NCBI RefSeq assembly: GCF_008831285.2
Contig: NC_045144.1
Location: 15,177,858 to 15,241,857 of the forward strand
DNA: 64,000 nt
Reading direction: 5' to 3'
Origin: Nymphaea colorata
Taxonomy: Eukaryota > Streptophyta > Magnoliopsida > Nymphaeales > Nymphaeaceae
Notes under the pieces: generated by a model
What the model saw: only the letters and a program-made list of their open reading frames with translations
Databases searched by the model: none
What the model was told of the DNA's origin: nothing
Program-made: the position numbers and the translations under genes
Shown: positions 60,590 through 64,000 of the stretch, piece after piece
Position numbering within the stretch: the stretch's first letter is position 1
Layout of the letters: every line of letters begins with the position of its first letter

Positions 60590-60768
60590 TCTAGAAATAT
60601 ATTTCTGTACCATCAAACTCAGAAATATAGAATTGGAAATATATTTCTGAGTCATCACACACACACCCAAATTGGAATTGGAAATATTTTTCCTATTCCA
60701 TTTTTCCATTTCCTACATTTCCAGAAATATATTTTCAGAAATATATTTCCAGGCCATCAAACAGCCCC
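60590..60768. repeat. Subterminal palindromes of element B
   Basis: GGAAATATATTTCTG-type palindromes occur at least five times, interleaved with CCATCAAAC and GTCATCACAC motifs. Same layout as in element A but with a different palindrome sequence. Confidence 0.75.
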
Positions 60769-63410
60769 TTATAGTTTTTTTCATTAAAAGCCATAATTTC
60801 TCTTTTTATGAAGATTACAAGAAAACCACGATACTTCCTTTGGATCTACTCATCAACTACTGCTTTGTGAGTGTAGTGCTTTGTTGCGATGCATACAAAG
60901 CAACTCCCTACCCAACTTTAACAATCAATTTTCATCAATTTGTGGTTGTTTGCATCTCTAAAATTTTTTGGTATTTGGTTTTGAAGTGCTCCAGAAAAAT
61001 GAATTTTTGTTTTGAAATAAGAAAGAAAGAGACTCACCCGTCGGTACGAGGGTCGACCGTTCCCGACGCCTTTACCGGGTGTAATCAATCCAAGGGCTAT
61101 GTTTATTATTGATGCATTTCATTTTAACTTGAACATCTCTTTGATTCTATATGCGGTGAAGAAAAATATTGAAAGTTTGATGTTTCAAACTTTTGAACGA
61201 GTTTTTGAGAGTTGCTTGAGAATGTGAAATATTTTAAGAAAAACTAAAATCGAAAAATCCTTATGAATATCATTTGGAAAGCTTGAACATTTTGAAATCA
61301 CTTTCGTATTCTCATGAGACATTAAGTAGGTTTGAGATTTTGCTTTAATTCGGTTACCACCTAGTTAGACCTTCATCTCATCTTGCTTCATCCTATATGA
61401 TTGGAAGGATATAAAACATTTCTACCATAACATTCATCTAAAGTCATTCCTACCATAACATATATCTAAGATTTTTGTAATAAATATTTTTGATAAAGAG
61501 AGAATTTTTTTTTAAAATGGAATGAGGTTGTAGACCCTCAAACATGATTCCAATATTGGGTCATTACTTGATTTTGGTCTTAGTGAAGTCGGAAAATGAA
61601 AAATTAAAATCTTAAATGATAAGTGAAAATATTGAAAGAATGGAAAAAATGAAAAACTTGATCCCAAGAGAGATATAGAGAAAAAGAGAGAGAAAGAAAT
61701 CTTGAAAATCATAAAATTAAAGATTTAAAAGGAAGAGAGATACATATGCATATACATATTTATATATACATATGTATATATGTATATATGTATACATACG
61801 TATATGAAACCTTGTGAAAATAAAGCTTAAATCAAATAGAGAAGAGAATATCATTTTAGAAAGAGAGAGAGGTTTAAAATGGAATACACGTATATGAGAA
61901 TTTGTAAAAGGATATGTTAAATCATAAAGAGAGAATGACAAAGAAAGATATTCATGTGCACTCATACGTATATAACATGTATATACACATATGTCTTCAT
62001 GAATATTAAAATCAAGAAGTGAATTGAAAATAGCTAGGCCGGAGGGGAACTTGGGCTCATGCAAGAACCTAAATTAAGTCTCAAAGGCCATATTAGAAAG
62101 GTTTTTTTTTTAAAATGTTTTGAAAAATATGATTTATATATAAACATAGAATGTCATGATTTTGTTTAACACAAAGGATATATTTCTTCCACCGTTGGGT
62201 ATGAAAGAAAACAAATCATACAATAAGATGCTCATTAAGGTTTTTAATGAGATGATTAAAAGGAAACTAACGCGAAATGTGATGCAAATGCATATTAACA
62301 TGTACATATTCGTGAGGGTTTCTCCGGGTTAGACAAGTCCCAACCTCACAAATCAATATGAAGATAAAGAATCCCCAAACCACACTCTCATTCCCACCAT
62401 TCATTGGTATGTAAATTGAAGATTAAAATATCATGCATAGATAATATCAAAACAATATTTAAGAAAAGAAAGAGAGTATGATTCAACTATGGAATGGAAT
62501 CTCATTTTTTTATGTTTTCGATGCACTCGAGCATAGCCTCTTGACTCTAGAGAGTGAGAGCTATCTCCTATGGCCATGGGGAAATGAGGAAGAGAGAATA
62601 CAAGAAAAGCAAAATATAAATAAAAAATCAAGCAACTACGCATGGTTAATATATAAGCAGTATTCAAGTAAAGAAATAAAACATGATTCAACAATGAAAT
62701 GAAATATTATCTTATCTTCTCATATTATCCGTGCACTTGATTATAGCCTCTTGGCTCTAATATAGAGTTGAGAACTATCTCTTAGGGCCATGGGGAAATG
62801 AAAAAGAGAGAAAAATAGAAGGAAGGAAAAGAATGTATTCAAGAAATGAGATAACATGACTCAAGCATGGAAATGAAAGATCATCTCATCTTCTCATGCT
62901 CCCGGTGCACTTGAGGATAGCCTCTTGCTCTAAAATAGAGTTGAGAGCTATCTCTTTTGGCCATTGGGAGAGGAAGAAGAAAGGAAAGAAGATAAGAGAG
63001 AAACGAGAGGGATGATGATTACATACCTCTAAATGAGAAAATTACTTAAGAAAGATGAACACATTCACTTGAAGATCTCCTTGAGTGAAGCTCCAAGATA
63101 ATGCCTCTAAAAGGGTTGTAGCTTGCTCCAAGTTGGACAGAAATGGAAAGAGGAAGAGAGAGAGCTAAAGGAAAACCCCAAGTCTTCAAGTAAGAATACT
63201 CTAGGGTTTCTCCTAAGGGCCATTCTTGCTCAAGAGAAGGGAAGTGGGGAGTATTTATAGAAGATTTTAGAGCCAAAACCCTAAATTTGATTTTTTTTTT
63301 TTAATTTCACCCCATTTTCATCTGAATTTCTCATAATTTTGAAAAAGAAATGGTTTGAAAATTGGTATGATTGGCCATTAGGCTTATAAAAATATATATA
63401 TTTTTTAAAA

Positions 63411-63667
63411 TGAGTTGCGCTTTTGTCCACCCAAAATGACCAAAATCACCCTCTAAAATGAGGTTCTTTGTCAAAACGGGAAATGAGTTTAGCCCATCAA
63501 AAAGACCAAAATTACCGTATAAAAGGAGACTTTTTGTCAAAAGGAGGGGCAAATGAGTATTGCCTACAAAAAACATACCAAAACCGCCTTCTAAAAGGAT
63601 GTTTTTTGTCAAAAGGAGGGGCAAATGAGTCTTGCCCACAAAAAAAACTAAAATCGCCCTCTAAAAG
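63411..63667. repeat. About 65-70 bp tandem repeats in the Tat LTR
   Basis: Four imperfect units built on TTTGTCAAAAGGAGGGGCAA, ATGAGTNTTGCCYACAAAAA and ACCAAAATCGCCCTCTAAAA. The related LTR at 40,690-40,790 has about one unit, so the array expanded in this copy. Confidence 0.75.
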
Positions 63668-63880
63668 TAAGCCTGGGCATCGGGCTGGGCCACCGTAGGG
63701 TACCCGGTACCCGGCCCGCCACGGGCCCGGGCCCGGACCCGGTACCCGGCCCGCCACGGGCCCGGACCCGGGCCTTGAAAAATTGAGTTTCGGGCTTTTT
63801 TTATTGGGCTTGGCCCGGCCCGGTAAATAACGGGCCGGGCTCGGGCTTGCTGCTGTGATCGTCTGCGGCCGAGAAGCCCA
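63667..63880. mobile_element. GC-rich GGGCCCGG element head inserted in the LTR
   Basis: GCCTGGGCATCGGGCTGGGC starts a GC-rich segment with repeated GGTACCCGGCCCGCCACGGG (twice) and GGGCCCGGACCCGG, and inverted GGCCCGGCCCGGTAAATAAC/GGGCCGGGC. Such ends occur on common plant hAT-type MITEs. The composition is abruptly different from the surrounding AT-rich LTR. The right end is not defined. Confidence 0.45.
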
Positions 63881-64000
63881 ATATTATTATTATATTATTA
63901 TTTTTTTCTTTTTACAAAAATGAACTTAGGTAACTTAGGGTTTTGGACTTTTTGATGTTAAAAGTTTCATCCCCATCGTTGAGACTGCCTCCTCCCATCC

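Larger units (their letters stand above)
57981..60768 (+). mobile_element. TTA-flanked TIR element B (PIF/Harbinger-like), carrying VOZ and nicastrin fragments
   Basis: Left end GGGCCCGTTTGACGGGCAGG, right end (reversed) GGGGCTGTTTGATGGCCTGG; 18 of the first 23 bases match. TTA flanks both ends (57,978-57,980 shared with element A; 60,769-60,771). No transposase seen. The right subterminal region has GGAAATATATTTCTG palindromes and CCATCAAAC motifs, different from the palindromes of element A. It contains GC-rich 5' UTR-like DNA and intron-containing fragments of two unrelated host genes in the same direction. Confidence 0.77.
53383..60946. repeat. Segmental duplication, second (partial) copy
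   Basis: Same orientation as 4,226-8,425. It begins with GACTTCCACTTCAGGTT, skips the equivalent of 4,350-5,665, then follows the parental copy to CAATCAATTTTCATCAATTT at 60,940. Extra pieces are the 266-bp LTR at 53,957 and 5 kb of TTA-flanked elements at 55,772. The copy ends where a Tat LTR begins. Confidence 0.85.
60947..64000 (-). mobile_element. Tat-like LTR, minus strand, runs off right edge
   Basis: On the minus strand it ends GAGATGCAAACA at 60,947 and shares, in order, the CTGGAGCACTTCAAAAC, CCGGTAAAGGC, TTCAAAAACTCGTT, GGTGGAAGAAATATATCC and GAGAATGAGAG-type landmarks with the other Tat LTRs. It contains CA/TATA-rich microsatellites (61,740-61,800). The start (TGTTATCACC) is not reached. 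Whether it is solo or the 3' LTR of a full element to the right cannot be decided here. Confidence 0.8.

Noticed and set aside
63411-63667. Regularly spaced repeats resembling a CRISPR array
   Set aside because: Units are contiguous tandem repeats within an LTR, with no unique spacers, in a plant nuclear genome.

Overview
This is nuclear DNA from a seed plant, most likely a flowering plant. It is AT-rich, has spliced genes with GT-AG introns, and carries plant-only families (phloem protein 2, a VOZ transcription factor fragment, a plant-type PPR fragment) plus a Tat-lineage Ty3/gypsy retrotransposon with two RNase H domains. The species cannot be named from the sequence alone; the low GC of the exons argues against a grass. 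Most of the window is transposon-derived, and most open frames in it are chance or shadow frames.

Left part (1-8.4 kb): nine coding exons of a minus-strand gene homologous to plant PQBP1 (two WW domains), running off the left edge, with a 4.2 kb intron. Its 5' half and promoter region (about 4.23-8.42 kb) occur again at 53.38-60.95 kb as a partial segmental duplication. Comparing the two copies gives insertion boundaries and empty sites.

9.0-25.6 kb: an old plus-strand Tat element (LTR, degenerate PBS, plant-mobile-domain ORF, gag, protease, RT, RNase H, second RNase H, integrase, PPT, LTR), riddled with stops, followed by the 3' remnant and 3 kb LTR of a related element.

25.8-49.7 kb: a cluster of phloem protein 2 (PP2)-type lectin genes in both orientations. 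Two copies look intact (27.44-28.79 kb plus; 44.71-46.32 kb minus), one plus-strand copy is damaged (31.6-32.46 kb), one is split by nested solo LTRs (37.74-42.0 kb), and one is an exon-1 remnant (25.87-25.94 kb). A decayed hAT transposase lies at 33.6-35.7 kb.

50-64 kb: a GGTGCG-type element with minisatellites; the PQBP1 5' duplicate, carrying a 266-bp solo LTR; and two adjacent elements with PIF/Harbinger-like inverted repeats, each flanked by TTA (55,772-57,977 and 57,981-60,768). The first carries a PPR gene fragment. The second carries intron-bearing fragments of a VOZ gene and a probable nicastrin gene on the same strand. The paralogous locus near 7,711-7,722 is an empty site, so both are genuine insertions. 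This pair of gene-capturing TTA elements is the most interesting structure in the window. The right edge is a minus-strand Tat LTR that runs out of the window.
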